DNA from: Ampelomyces quisqualis
Lineage: Eukaryota; Ascomycota; Dothideomycetes; Pleosporales; Phaeosphaeriaceae
Direction of reading: 5' to 3'
Assembly (NCBI GenBank): GCA_018398575.1
Contig: JAGTXZ010000008.1
Location: 1,178,001-1,242,000 of the forward strand
DNA: 64,000 nucleotides
This document shows, in pieces, positions 36,330 to 48,323 of the stretch. The notes under the pieces are model-generated. The model did no database searches and was not told the DNA's origin. It worked only from the letters and a program-made list of their open reading frames with translations. The position numbers and the translations under genes are program-made. The first letter of the stretch is position 1. The number at the start of each line of letters is the position of its first letter.

Positions 36330-37490
36330 TATAACGCTAAAGACACGCTACGCTAAAAGAACACTACAAATTAAGGCAGCTACTCTTGTAATTAGCATTA
36401 ACTTAGGAAATAGCCTTACACTTAAGCGCAAGCAATTTGTTAAAAGCAAGAATAGCATTCTTAAAAGAGTAAGGCTAGACACTCTAAGTCTAAAAACCTA
36501 TTGCGTTAAGGTAATAGATAACTGCGTTGCTATCTTAGAGCAGAACATTAGCCTAGCTTACCTAGAAACCTAAGTTAGCAATTTAGTATATTACCTTAAA
36601 AGTCTAAGAAAAAATGTTACTAGAATGTTATACAGACTATAAGAGGGGGTAAAAACTTACGTGCTCTTTAACCTAATAAACAGTGTCTATAAGAGTTATA
36701 ACGCGCTCCTTAAGACAATCTTGCTTAGCTATAACCTGCTAGAGAAGGCTGCAGATATTAACTAGCGTATTAAGTTCTATAACCTTGCGCGTAGGCCTCT
36801 AGTAGCTAGACTTATTATTCCTGCGCAACTTTGCCTAAGCAGCCTGCAACTTCTTAACAAAACTAGAGCGCAGACTAGCTATAGAATGCCTAGTTAACAA
36901 CTTCTTAAGCTTAGGGTTTATAGCTAAAGCGTCGCAAAGCAAAATAACTGTAATCTTAAGGACGTCTAGCACTTAGAAAGCAATAAGAATAGGCCTAAGT
37001 AAATTAGGAATACTAAAATAACTTATAGGCCTACAGGTAATATACTTAACCTTGCAGCTAGAGCAAGTTAACTTTACAAAAGTAATCTTACACTCCTAGT
37101 CTTTGCTCTTAAGCTGCTAAATAGCGCAGGCTAGACAGTACAGTAGATTAAGTGCGCTCTTAACAATAATATTAGCTAGTTTCTATTACTATTAGCAATA
37201 TAGATAGATACTGCTAGACAGGTTAGACTTACTGCAGCAGGACTCTTACTACAAGCGCGCTTCCTAAAAGAGGCGCGTAAAGACAGCAGTATTATAAAAG
37301 ATAATAAGGTAATACAGAAAATACGCTAAAGCGCTATAAGAGGTGCAGGGTAGGTTGCAGTATAAAATGTAAGGCTTAAAGTAGTATGTAGTGCTATCTA
37401 AAAAGAGAGTTAAAGATACAGAACTATTGTTCTAAATAGCGCTATTTTTATTTTAGTGCAACGCGCGTCCTGCTTGCGCTAGCGCTAGAG
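36330..37490 (+). pseudogene. Extra sense ORF between pol and 3' LTR of B
   Basis: A plus-strand frame with few non-Gln stops: LVISINLGNSLTLKRKQ (36395), VIDNCVAILEQNISLAYLE (36510), KSYNALLKTILLSYNLLEKA (36690), FYNLARRPLVARLIIPAQLC (36775), LAARASQLYKSNLTLLVFAL-like (37050) and RQVRLTAAGLLLQARFL (37215). It is mostly helical and ends at the polypurine tract. I do not recognise it. Its position parallels the extra ORFs of A1, A2 and C, but it runs in the same direction as pol and shows no Cys cluster. Confidence 0.5.
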
Positions 37491-37501
37491 CAGAGGAATA
37501 T
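37487..37501 (+). promoter_or_regulatory. Polypurine tract of B
   Basis: AGAGCAGAGGAATAT lies immediately before the 3' LTR, on the plus strand, and confirms the orientation of B. Confidence 0.65.
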
Positions 37502-37777
37502 TATAATAGGCTACTGCCTAGAGAATCTCTTAGTTACAGAAAAACCTTAAGTTCTAGAATAGAGAGGCCTAGCACCTTCTGCACTAGAACGCCGCAGAAG
37601 GTCTAGAGCCTAGAACTAAAACTCTGCTCTAGACTAGAACTCAAATACTGCTCTAGACTAGAGCTGTTAGGGTCTAGATAGCTACTATAAAATCTCTAGG
37701 ACCTAGTATTAGTTATAGGTATTAAATTCACAACCTTTATACTACTAGCAATTACTCTAAGGGTTAGCCCCCTTATA
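37502..37777 (+). repeat. 3' LTR of B (276 bp)
   Basis: It has the same length as 30221-30496. Differences are almost all C/T or G/A, for example the TGTAACAGG start is now TATAATAGG and the CTTACA end is CTTATA, which is direct evidence of RIP-type decay after insertion. Confidence 0.95.
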
Positions 37778-37782
37778 AATCC

Positions 37783-40700
37783 TGTAGCAGAGTCTTTTAA
37801 GAGTAGTAATCCTGTTACAAAGTCTATTAATATGTTAGTCTAGGGCTTAGTTAGAAGCTCTATTAGCTGCATTTCTCTATAAGGTGCGTGTGTACTGTGT
37901 TTTTTGCGTTAGTAATCTATATATTTCTTAATATAGGTACTAACTTTATTCTTTATGTTCTTAAACTAGTAATTTTATTAAATTAGTTCTATAGTTTAGC
38001 TTATTCTAGAATAACTATGTACAGTGTTATTATAGTGTTGTTGTATAATTAATTTCTATAGTTCTTTTAGAACATTAATTCTAATTTTTATTGCTAGGTT
38101 GTTAATATATTATACTAGTCTAAGAGATCTGTTATTTTATACTTTAAGAATGCTTAAGCTGTTAATAGTTTTAGTTCTAGCAATATCTAATCTTTAGCTA
38201 AGAGCGTTTGCTCTGCTATTGTCTTTTTTAGGTGTGTAGACAATTTTAAACTTATACTATCCTAATATCTCTAACTATTGTACTTGTCTTTAATTTAGTA
38301 CTTTAGTAGTAGTAAAGGTTGTTAGGTTTTTGTAATCTAAGTATATTGTAAGATCTAAGCAACTTTCTGCGTAGATTCTCTAATGTTTAAGTACTACTAC
38401 AATTGCAAGTAGTTTCTTATTGTGTACGTTGTAATTTTCTTCTAGTAGTGTAAATTTTTATAAGTAGTAGGCTATTAGGTGCTATTTTCTATCTTGTTCT
38501 TGTTTTGCACACATTCTAATTACTAAATCTAATATATTAGTTTTAAATAAGCAGTTCTTTGCTTCTAAATGTAATAAAGATAGGTAGTGCTATATAAGCG
38601 TTTTTAAGTGTCTTAAATGCCTAGCTTTATTCTTCTATCTATTTCTAAAGTATATCTTTTTGTGTAAGTTTAGTAAGTAGCGTAGCAATTAGTAAGAAGT
38701 TCTAGATAAACTGTTAATTAAAGTTAATAAAGCCTAAAAAGGATTAGATATCCTTTACTATAGTAGGCGTTAGCTAATCTTTAATAACTTTAATCTTGTC
38801 CTTACTTATTTGTACTTTGTTCTTTCTAACTATGCATCCTAAGAATTCTACTTCTTTCTAGTGCTATTTATATTTGTTAGGGTCTACTACTAAAAAGAAC
38901 TTTTCTAGTAGTGTTAGAATTGTGTAAACATGTCCTGTATGTTTCTTCTTATTCTCTAAATAGATAAGGATATTGTTAAAGTATACAACAACAAATATGT
39001 TAAGGTGTTCTCTAAGTACGTTATTAATAAGTGCTTAATACGTTGCTAGAGTGTTAGTAAGACTAAATAGCATTACTAAATACTTATAGTAGCTATAGCG
39101 TGTTCTAAACGCTGTCTTTTATTCTTTACCTTTCTTTATACGTATAAGGTTGTACGCGCCTCTTAGATCTAGTGCTGTAAAGATCTTTGCATAGGCTAGT
39201 TAATCCTATAGTTCTAAAATATTAGGTAGTAGGTATTAATTCTTAACTGTAATATTATTAAGTTTCTAAAAGTTAATGCATAGTTGTAGTTTACTATTCT
39301 TTTTTAGTACAAATATAATTAGGTATCTAGCTAGTAATTCTAATACTTAGATAAAACCTTTCTTTAGGTTTACTTAAATATATTCTTAGAGTGCTTCTAG
39401 CTCTTTTTCTAATAATCTGTAGATTAGTCTAAAGGTTAGCCTTTTTCCTTCTTCTAAGATAATCTTATAGTCCTACTCCTAATACTTAGGCAGTGCTTCT
39501 AGACCTGTTTCTTCTAAGAATAGTTTCTTAAACTTTTTATATTCCTTAGGTATGTTAGAAGTTATACGTTTCTCTAAAACTTGTAACGTATTAGTATTTT
39601 TTCCTTAATTATCTAAGTTAACTAGTTATGTCTTTAGCTACGTCTTAGTTAAAGTAATATTATTAATTGTCTTCTTATTTACTATTTAACGCTGCTAATG
39701 CGCAGGCTTAGAATCTGTTGTGTTATTGTAATTCCCTAGAGAAATAGATCTCTTCTCCTAGTCTATCTGTAGGCTATTCTCTATAAACTATAGGAGTCCT
39801 AATATAATGTTATAGGTAGCTAATCTAAAGACGTCTAAGTATATTTTCTGTTTAGTTCCTTAGATGTTAAGTTCTGGTATAGTCTTATATCTAATAAGTA
39901 ACTTGTTAGGCATTTACTTTCTATTTGCAATATAAAGTTTATATAATTATTACTTCTAGCAAGGTTAAAGCCTAGCTCTTAATAAGGTGTTACTTAAAAT
40001 ATACTTTACTTACAATTCTAAATCTAGAAGCGCCTTTATTCTTTTTTTGTTAACTCTTACTATAAGTTTAATAAGCTTGGCTAAGTTAATTGCGTTGCAG
40101 CTTTAAGTGTTTAGACTTTTGTAGTCTGTAGTTAGTCCTATGTTCTATAGACTCTGTTTCTTAGGTGTAGCAATTATTTCTTCTCTATAACTCTATCTAT
40201 GCTTAGAGAGTACTTGTTTGTCTAAAGTGTATAATATACTTATAGGAATTAGTAACATTATTCTATATATTCCTAGTTAACTTTATTAGTTTAGTTATAC
40301 TAGTTGTAAATGTTTTATTGTATCTAAGGTAAGAGTAATCCTATCTATTAGAATTGTTTAATGTTATAGTCTTGTTCCTAGTTGTGTAGTAACGCAGAGT
40401 TAGTTAAGACCTTATTATTTAATAATATAGTAGAGGTATTTTTTATCTATTCTACTATTAGTTATCTATTTGTAGTTTAGATAATAGGTTAGTCCTTAAT
40501 TACAATGTATTCTTTAACATCTTTCTCTAAAGCGTTAGTTAACACGTTAAGCTAGCGTATAACTTTATTCTTAGAGTAATAGTCTGGCGCATAGTGTCTA
40601 ACTTTGTTATAGCTGTAATAAGTAATCTTGTTCTTATTAGGCTTATCCTCTTGTAGTTGTTTCTTTAGGTAACCTTTCTATTCTAGGCCCTTGTTAAGGT

Positions 40701-41492
40701 TGTCTAAGTACATAGCTTTAGGTCTATACCCTAAGTATACTCCTAGTAGGCGTAATAAATAAGTTCTCTGTCTTAGGTAGTAGCGCTATTATCCTTTATT
40801 TAGTTGTATTTGTCTCTAATATCTTTAGTTTAGGCAAAATCCTTTGTGTCCTTACAATAGACGTAAGGAGTATAACTTATCTTTAAGTGCTAATTTATAG
40901 AGTTTATTGTCTAGGCAAATAGTTTTATTCTAAAGTTCTTTAAGAGTAGTAATATGTGTTCTGCTACGCATAAGTTTAGCTTGTATAGTAGCTTTAAGGC
41001 CTTATTTGTACATGCGTATAAAAGTAGTATTATTCTACTAGATTTGTTCAGCGTATTGTTAAAAAACATTAGTGTAGTTAGTAGCTAATTAGGTTTGTTT
41101 TAGACTTTAGATTTTTTGTTCTGTAATTACAAATTCCTTAAGAGGTAAGAAGATATGTTATAGGCGTGTTTTAACTGCTTACTAGTCTTCTATAAGGTTA
41201 GTATTATCTTTGTCTGTAATGCTGTTGTCTATATACTTCTAGATAATTAGAAGTACCTATTTTTTAGCGTTGCCTTTTATGTAGGTTGTAGCTAGGATAA
41301 CTTTATTAGCGTTCTTAATCTTGTCTTCTTCTACATAGAAGTGCCTGTTAAACTAGAGGATCTAGGTCTTAAGGTTATTACAGTCTCTATAGTAGAGATT
41401 AGGTTTGTTAACCTTAAGTCTAGGTTGTCCTACTTAGGAATACTTAGGTGTATTTATTGTAATATTACTGCTTATTATAAGAGTGTTTAAAG
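37783..41492 (-). pseudogene. A2 gag-pol: gag, protease, RT, RNase H, integrase start
   Basis: Minus strand, read from right to left. Gag occupies about 41400-40500. Its zinc knuckle at about 40620 reads YYSYNKVRHYAPDYY: the three Cys are Tyr, while A1 keeps CYNCNKVRHYTQDC. The protease region lies at 40080-39700. The RT at 39400-38600 has the catalytic box YFNNILIYLENK (about 38965-38995), where YFDDILIYSENK is expected. RNase H is at 38560-38100 and the tether and start of integrase reach 37783. Compared with A1, about 0.6 kb between zinc knuckle and protease is missing near 40110. Integrase continues at 30220. Confidence 0.88.
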
Positions 41493-42000
41493 TGTTAAGA
41501 CTATTAGTCTAGTAGTAAATAATAAGAATACTAGTATAGACTAGGTGTACAGCTAAAGTTAGTTTTTGCAGATAGGTATAGAGTTACTTTAGATACAAAG
41601 AGTATTGTTACTAAGACAGTAAAGGCTAGGGCTTTCTAAAAAGAGTAACAAAGGTTATATAGCTTAATATAACTAACTTAAGTTATTAAAATATAAGTTA
41701 AACACAATAATCTATAAGGGTTTATTGTAGTTTCTATATACTAAAGAGATCCTATATGTCCTACGTTGTCTTATACTATCCTATGCGTAGTATACTATAG
41801 GATTCTATAGAACGTTGTAGGACGCACGTAACTCATCCTATAGTAGCTTTCTACTAAGACTATAGAATTACGTGCCCTACAGGGTAGCGTTATCTATTAG
41901 TTCTTATATACTAACCTATTTGCTAACCCTCTAAGGTAGTTCTTGTTGTTACTTTCCTACATAGCCTTATTATGTTCTGTCTCTTCTAAGGTTTGTAACA
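41493..42000 (-). repeat. 5' LTR of A2 (508 bp)
   Basis: TGTTAAGACTATTAG...GTTTGTAACA, the partner of 28148-28655. GAACG follows at 42001-42005. Confidence 0.93.
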
Positions 42001-42005
42001 GAACG

Positions 42006-42600
42006 CAGCTAACAGTTGCTTTATCTAGACAATTATACACTTTACTGTCTAATGTAACTATAACGTAGCCTAACAGATGCGCTTATAACAGAATAAAACT
42101 AAACTAAATAATAGTTAGGTACAAGCTTTGCTAGATAGAAACCTGCGTAGAAAGATAATAGAAATAGTTAATAAAGAGTTAAGTATAACACAAATTACTT
42201 TTAACATAACAACTATATTAGTATTAAACGCAACTAGAAACAAGCACACTCTTATTAGGACAAACTAGCTATTGCATATATACTACAACCTGCTAGCAAT
42301 AGACAAGTATATTAATAACCTTAATTACAATTTATTTGTGCAGATATTAGAGCACAAATTAGGCTTTAAAAGTAAATGTAATAGCGTATACTACTATACA
42401 AAGAAGAGAGATAGGTAGGCGCAAATATAGATATCTATAAAGGCACGCTAGCACAGCGTATTACAAGAGACAGTTGCATTAAAGATATACTAGGCGTTAT
42501 TTACAATTAAACTACAAACATAACTAGCATAGTAGTATACTAAATCTGTAATAATAACTTACTAAGTAAATGGTTTTTTGCGTACAGGGCTATAGAATTA
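42006..42600 (+). pseudogene. Z plus-strand coding sequence after A2 (transposase gene remainder or next ORF)
   Basis: The readable frame includes LLDRNLRRKIIEIVNKELSI (42130), NATRNKHTLI (42230), YINNLNYNLFVQILEHKLGF (42310) and KARQHSVLQETVALKIY (42440). It joins the frame region cut at 28147 once A2 and one GAACG are removed. It ends at tandem array 3. I recognise no domain. Confidence 0.45.
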
Positions 42601-42965
42601 CCTACATTGCGCGCATAGCTATTTATACTAACAGTAGACAACTATTATATACACTAACATTTAGTTAAGAACAGAAGAATAGAGAGGCACCTAATTGCCT
42701 GTATTGCGCGCACTACTATTTATGCTAACAGTAGATAACTGTTGTGTACGCTAACAATTAGTTAAGAATAGAAAAGTACTTAATTGCCTATATTGCGCGC
42801 ACTACTATTTGTGCCAACAGTAGACAACTATTGTGTACGCTAACAATTAGTTAAGGACAAAAAAGCACTTAATTACCTGTATTGCGCGCATAACTATTTG
42901 TGCTAACAGTAGACAACTATTGTGTACGCTAGCACGTAGTTAAGGGCAAAAAGCTATCTAATTAA
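42601..42965 (+). repeat. Tandem array 3 in Z (89-97 bp unit, 4 copies)
   Basis: Units start at 42601, 42698, 42787 and 42876 with CCT(A/G)(C/T)ATTGCGCGCA, and contain CTAACAGTAGACAACTATT and AGTTAAG. Each unit has a GCGCGC palindrome. It sits between two plus-strand Z ORFs, so it is intergenic or 3' untranslated sequence. Confidence 0.9.
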
Positions 42966-43177
42966 ACAGCTTAACTACTACACTCTAGTAGAATTTAAAG
43001 TAATATTAGACTATATATGTTATAAAAACCCTACTTATACTTGTAAAGTAAAAACTCTGTTACGCTATACATATTACTTACTTCTACTACTCTTACTAAT
43101 AGTTTTCTAATATTTAAAGTGTAAGCGCTTACTCTATATACTCTGTACTAAGTAGCAAATTTAAGTAATGTTAGCAG

Positions 43178-45580
43178 TATACTATGTCTCTGTCTAAACA
43201 AGCGCTAAAACAAGCGCTAACAGACAATAGTGTAAAGATTAAGCTTATAGGAAATGTAACTCTAGAACTAACATACTAAAAACTAAGACGCTACAGAGAC
43301 TAAAAACTATCTAGACTCTAACACTACTATCCTTTACTCTTAACTCTAGTGTTAAAACAGATATATAACTAACTACTATACTAGCCTAACTAAAAAGTTA
43401 CCTAACAAGACAGCCTAGAGATTAAATACTATACACTCCTAGATCTGCAGCCTTACTTACTTGTTAATAAAAAAAATCTAGACGCAGCAGTAGCATAAGC
43501 ACAATAAGCTAACACAAACTAAAAACCTATAGAACTAACACACAGAAAACATTAGTAGTTAAAAGAGAACTACTATTAGACTTAAGGCTATTATATTATA
43601 GGAAGATACCTTACTATATATAAATAAGTAGTTCTAACTATTACAGAGTTGCAACTCTTCTTATCTAGTGCAGACCTATTTAGGTTACTACTATAAAAGA
43701 AAGAAAAACGCTAGGTAAAGAAAAGTGTATTACTAGAAAACAAGACTATACTAGAGAAGGCAAGAGTTATCCTAGTAACGCAACTACTTACTAATAATAG
43801 AAAGACACTATACAGTACAGTAATAACGCTATAGCTTAATATATATAGGCACGTATACACCTAAATACTACTAGACGCTTAGACAGAAGTATAAAATACT
43901 CTACTATTATTAGTTTAATTGCATATTAGCTTAACACTGTATAAAGAAGCTGCCTGCTATATAAGTACTATCGCGGCCTACTAAGAACAGTAGCTAATAG
44001 TAGGCGCCTAAATGCTAGATATATATAGTAACTTGCAGACTTACGTAATAAGGCAAGAATAACTAGAAATTACTAGTGCTTACACATTAAACTACCTAAA
44101 CAGATAAGTTCTTATGCCTAGTAAACTACTTAAAGACTTTATTTACTTACTACAAGACCTAAAGAACGCAAGTATACCTCTAAAATAGCTATACTAGCTA
44201 ACTAAAGACAGCCTAAATCTGCTAGATTTCTAAACCCTAGTCTTGCAGCAGTAATAGCATAGTTATTCTATAATAACAGGAAATAGAGCATTGCTGCAAT
44301 AACTAGAAATTAAGAGAAGTTTAATAAACTAAGTGCAAATATAGTAGCACTAATAGGCTTAGTTATATTTAATATAATAAGGGAATTTAATAACAACAGC
44401 ACTAGGAAAACTATACCTTTCTATAGACACACTGTAGAAAGTATGTTGCAAGTTCTACACATAGTATTAGCTAATAGAAAGCAAACTACTTTAATACTAT
44501 TTGCAAAAAATAGAAGAACTTAAGAGGCATTTAACAGATTCTTATATAGGATAATATATAACAGGATATTACTGTATACACAAACTAACAAGAAAACAAC
44601 AGGGCTAACGTTTTAGTGCTAAAGAATACCTATAACAACAACGTAGATAATGTCCTAGCTAACTATACAAAAGAAGAGTAAGATTGCTATAATGCGCTTA
44701 TAGACAATTATAATAACAAAGAGAAGAAGAAGGCAAACTACTTAATAGAAAAGGATAGAAAGAAGAACGTTAGAAAGAGAGAGAAAGTCCTATACAAGGA
44801 TACTAATAATATAAGTAGGTCTAAACGTAATACAATATATAATAACTTGTATAGAGTGCTATTTATATACGTGTATATAAAGTATTAGGTAAAGTAAAAG
44901 ATGTTTTGCTAAAAGAGTATAGACATGCAGATAAACTTGCACTAGAGTACCTTTATAAGGCAGATAAACAGCTGTAGTTTAAGAACTATAGAGGTAGCTA
45001 AAGTATTATAGCAGAAGACGCATAGAAAGAATTTTTAACGCAGGCCTATAATATTGCAATTAAAGGCAATATACTTAACATAATTACCTTAACTAAAGGG
45101 AAATAGTAACTAGAACTAAACAAGTGTAATAGGTTAGTATAACAGTATAAAGAAGAAATAGAGTGTTATTAAGTAGTTATAAATAGCAAGCGTAGCAAAT
45201 ATTATAATAACTTAATATACTTTTGCTAGTACAACGCGTAGATACTATTAGGTAAGCCTTAATATAACGCAATAGTGCAGACTACTATAGTAGACAGTGC
45301 AGTACTAGTAGATACAGCATATAATTCTAACATAACTAACTAGTAAGATAGTTACTACTCTTTAAGTAGTAGTAGTAGTTATAGCTGTCTATACATAGAG
45401 CGCGTTGTGTACCTGCTAACCTGTGCCCTATAGAACGTTAAGCCTAGTAGCTGCGTCTAGGCTAGTCTTCTTTTAAAGAAGTGTAATTACACTATGCTAT
45501 ATTTAATTAAAAAGCCTATATAACTAGACAAAGAGAACTAGCTTAGTTAGCCTACGCTACAAGAATGTAAAGATACAGGC
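43178..45580 (+). pseudogene. Second plus-strand ORF of Z, helical, unidentified
   Basis: ATG at 43178 opens MSLSKQALKQALTDNSVKIK and a frame readable for about 2.4 kb with Gln-type stops. Composition is Gln/Leu/Lys-rich and helical (LTHRKHQQLKENYY near 43540; LENKTILEKARVILVTQLL near 43740). A basic coiled coil follows near 44700-44790 (LLNRKGQKEER). A later part holds Cys and Ser runs (YYSLSSSSSYSCLYIE near 45355). The opening resembles the start of the N-terminal helix-turn-helix-bearing proteins of fungal transposons, but I cannot prove this. One or more frame changes near 44590 suggest an intron or frameshift. Confidence 0.5.
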
Positions 45581-45599
45581 AGCTAGCTGTAGTATGTAG

Positions 45600-45848
45600 T
45601 TCTACTAGTGCTATAGTACTTAACAGTCCTTAACTGTTAAATCTAGCAACACTAGTAACACTAGTAACACTAGCAATATAGGCAATATAAGTAATATAGG
45701 CAACTTACTATTAGGTTGCTATTAGGTTGCTAGCAACTAGAAGTAAGTAGAGCAACTTTAGCAAATTGTCTAGTAGATAGTATTGCTGTTAGGCAGCCGC
45801 GGGTTACTGCAACCAAGCTAACTAGACAAATCTTAATTTTTCCTAACG
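45600..45848 (-). repeat. Right subterminal region and TIR of inner Z
   Basis: Short direct repeats (AACACTAGT three times, then TATAGGCAA and TTAGGTTGCTA units), the string GTAAGTAGAGCAACTTTAGC, and the terminal TTTTTCCTAACG. The same arrangement ends all three MITEs, which links the MITEs to Z. Confidence 0.8.
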
Positions 45849-45850
45849 TG

Positions 45851-48041
45851 TGCTATGTTTGTTACGTTAATAGTCTGCATATTTTTTTACATAAGCGCTT
45901 ACTTTATCTTTTATGTTCTTAAACTAGTAATTCTGTTAAATTAGTTCTATAGTTTAGCTTACTTTAGAATAACTATATACTGTGTTATTATAGTGTTATT
46001 ATATAATTAATTCCTGTAATTCTTCTAAAATATTAATTCTAATTTTTATAGTTAGGTTGTTAATATACCTTGCTTGTCTAAGAGATCTATTATTCTGTCT
46101 TTTAAGAATACTTAAGCTATTAATAGTTTTAGTTCTAGCAATATCTAATCTTTAGCTAAGAGCATCTGCTCTACTATTATCCTTTTTAGGTGTATAGACA
46201 ATTTTAAACTTATATTGCCCTAACATCTTTAACTATTATACTTGTCTTTAATTAAGTACTTTAGTAGTAGTAAAGGTTGTTAGGTTTTTGTAGTCTAAGT
46301 ATATTATAAGATCTAAGTAACTCTCTGCGTAGATTCTTTAATATTTAAGTGCTACTACAATTGCAAGTAGCTCTTTATTGTGTATATTATAATTTTCTTC
46401 TAGTAGTATAAATTTTTGCAAGTAGTAGGCTATTAGATACTATTTTTTATCTTGTTTTTGTTTTGCGCACATTCTAATTGCTAAATCTAATACGTTAGTT
46501 TTAAATCTAAGTAGTTTTCTGCTTCTAAATGCAATAAGAATAAGTAGTGCTATATAAGCGTCTTTAAGCGCCTTAAATGCTTAGCTTTATTCTTTTGTTT
46601 ATTTTTAAGGTGTATCTTTTTGTGTAAGTTTAGTAAGTAGCGTAGCAATTAGTAAGAAGTTTTAAATAAACTATTAATTAAAGTTAATAAAGCCTAAAAA
46701 GGATTAGATATCTTTTACTATAACAAGCGTTAGCTAATCTTTAACAACTTTAATCTTGTCCTTACTTATTTGTACTCTATTCTTCCTAACTATGCATCCT
46801 AAAAATTCTACTTCTTTCTAGTACTATTTATATTTGTTAGAGTCTACTACTAAAGAGAACTTTTCTAGTAGCGTTAGGATTGTATAAACATGTCCTATAT
46901 GTTCTTTTTTATTTTCTAAATAGATAAAGATATTATTAAAGTATGTAATAATAAATATATTAAAGTGTTCTTAAAGCATATTATTAATAAGTGCTTAACA
47001 TATTACTAGAGCGTTAGTAAGACTAAATAGCATTACTAAGTACTTATAGTAGCTGTAGCGTATTCTAAACGCTATCTTTTATTCTTTGCCTTTTTTTATA
47101 TATATAAGGTTGTACGCGCTTCTTAGATCTAGTACTATAAAGCTCTTTGTATAGGCTAGTTAATCTTATAGTTTTAAAATATTTAGTAGTAGGTATTAAT
47201 TTTCAACTGTAATGTTATTAAGTTTCTAAAAGTTAATACATAGTTATAGTTTACTATTCTTTTTTAGTATGAACATAATTAGGTATCTAGCTAGTAATTC
47301 TAATACTTAAATAAAACTTTTCTTTAGGTTTACTTAGATATATTCTTAGAGTGCTTTTAGCCCTTTTTTTAATAATCTGTAGATTAGTCTAAAGGTTAGC
47401 CTTTTTCCTTCTTTTAAGACAATCTTGTAGTCTTACTTCTAATGCTTAGGCAGTGCTTTTAGACCTATTTCTTCTAAGAATAGTTTCTTAAACTTTTTGT
47501 ATTCCTTAGGTATATTAAGAGTTATACATTTCTCTAAAACTTATAACGTATTAGTATTTCTTTCTTAATTATCTATGTTAACTAGTTATGTCTTTAACTG
47601 CGGTTTAGTTAAAGTAATATTATTAATTATCTTTTTATTTACTATTAGATGCTGCTAATATATAGGCTTAGAATCTGTTATGTTATTGTAATTTCTTAGA
47701 GAGATAGATCTTTTCTTTTAGTCTATTTGTAAGCTATTTTCTCTAAACTATAGAAGTCCTAATATAATATTGTATGTAGCTAATCTAAAGACGTCTAGGT
47801 ATATTTCCTGTTTAGTTCCTTAGATGTTAAGTTCTATAGTAGTCTTATATCTAATAAGTAACTCTTTAAGCATCTCCTTTTTATTTGCAATATAAAGTTT
47901 ATATAATTATTGTTTCTAGTAAGGTTAGAGCCTAGTTCTTAATAAGGTATTACTTAAAATATAGTTTACTTACAATTCTAAATTTAGAAGCGCTTTTATC
48001 CTTTTTCTATTAACTTTTACTATAAGTTTTATAAGCTTAGC
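45851..48041 (-). pseudogene. A1 pol middle: protease, RT, RNase H, integrase start
   Basis: Minus strand between inner Z and element C, collinear with A2 38000-40075. Protease near 48030-47700 (KLIKLIVKVNRKRIKALLN-like start, where a catalytic Asp of the D-S/T-G triad is Asn). The RT has YFNNIFIYLENK (about 46915-46950) in place of YFDDIFIYSENK. RNase H runs about 46500-46100. Every third or fourth codon block has a Gln/Trp stop. Confidence 0.88.
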
Positions 48042-48323
48042 TGTAAGAGGTTTATATAGCAGTAAAGTTACAAGATAACAATAGTAGTACAGGTAGAAGT
48101 AAGTTAATTCCTATTCTGCCACTTTAGTGCAGAACTGCTCTTTTGTAGATATAACTAGACGCGTGTCTTTACAACTAGAATACACTAGGTCTGCACTAGT
48201 GTAGCGCTGTTAAGACGCTAGGGCAGCTGTGCGCGTTCTACGCGTAAAGACGCTAGAGTAGCGTTGTTGTAGCGCAGGCGCATTGCTGCGCAACTAACAG
48301 CTCTATGCTATAGTATCTTTATA
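48042..48323 (-). repeat. 3' LTR of C (282 bp)
   Basis: Begins TGTAAGAGGTTTATATAG and ends ATCTTTATA. The partner keeps TTTGTATAG and ATCCTTACA, so the differences are transitions. It contains inverted GACGCTAGGG/GCGTAAAGACGCTAG-type motifs. Confidence 0.95.

Larger units (their letters stand above)
30221..37777 (+). mobile_element. Ty3/gypsy element B, structurally complete
   Basis: This 7.56-kb element is bounded by 276-bp LTRs (30221-30496 and 37502-37777; TGTAACAGG...CCTTACA, decayed to TATAATAGG...CCTTATA at the right). AATCC is duplicated at 30216-30220 and 37778-37782. It contains gag, pol (protease, RT, RNase H, integrase, chromodomain) and extra 3' coding sequence in sense. It is the innermost layer and therefore probably the youngest insertion on this branch, although it is also fully RIP-inactivated. 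Confidence 0.95.
28148..42000 (-). mobile_element. Ty3/gypsy element A2, split by element B
   Basis: LTRs of 508 bp lie at 28148-28655 and 41493-42000, with GAACG duplicated at 28143-28147 and 42001-42005. Without B it is about 6.3 kb. It is the sister of A1: pol, gag and the left part of the LTR align. It differs from A1 in the right part of the LTR and in the antisense ORF, and it lacks about 0.6 kb of the gag-protease spacer. It is inserted in the transposase-like gene of inner Z, so it is younger than Z. Confidence 0.93.
13322..45848. mobile_element. Giant DNA transposon Z (inner copy), Plavaka/CACTA-like
   Basis: It is bounded by CGTTAGAAAAA (13322) and TTTTTCCTAACG (ending 45848), with TG on both sides (13320-13321, 45849-45850). 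The target is A1 pol, and the empty site in A2 near 37890 supports the 2-bp duplication. It spans 32.5 kb as it lies, or about 18.7 kb without A2 (28148-42000 plus one TSD). Both ends carry short subterminal repeats (GCAACATTAGTAACACTG-like left; AACACTAGT series and TTAGGTTGCTA right). These also occur in the three MITEs. Contents: two long minus-strand ORFs, three tandem arrays, a plus-strand transposase-like gene and a second plus-strand ORF. Large size, subterminal repeats and short variable TSDs fit the CACTA/Plavaka group better than Tc1/mariner. Confidence 0.85.

Noticed and set aside
13322..45848. Z as a Starship (captain tyrosine recombinase) element
   Set aside because: No DUF3435-like gene was recognised at the 5' end. 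Short perfect TIRs, subterminal repeats and end-sharing MITEs are not typical of Starships.
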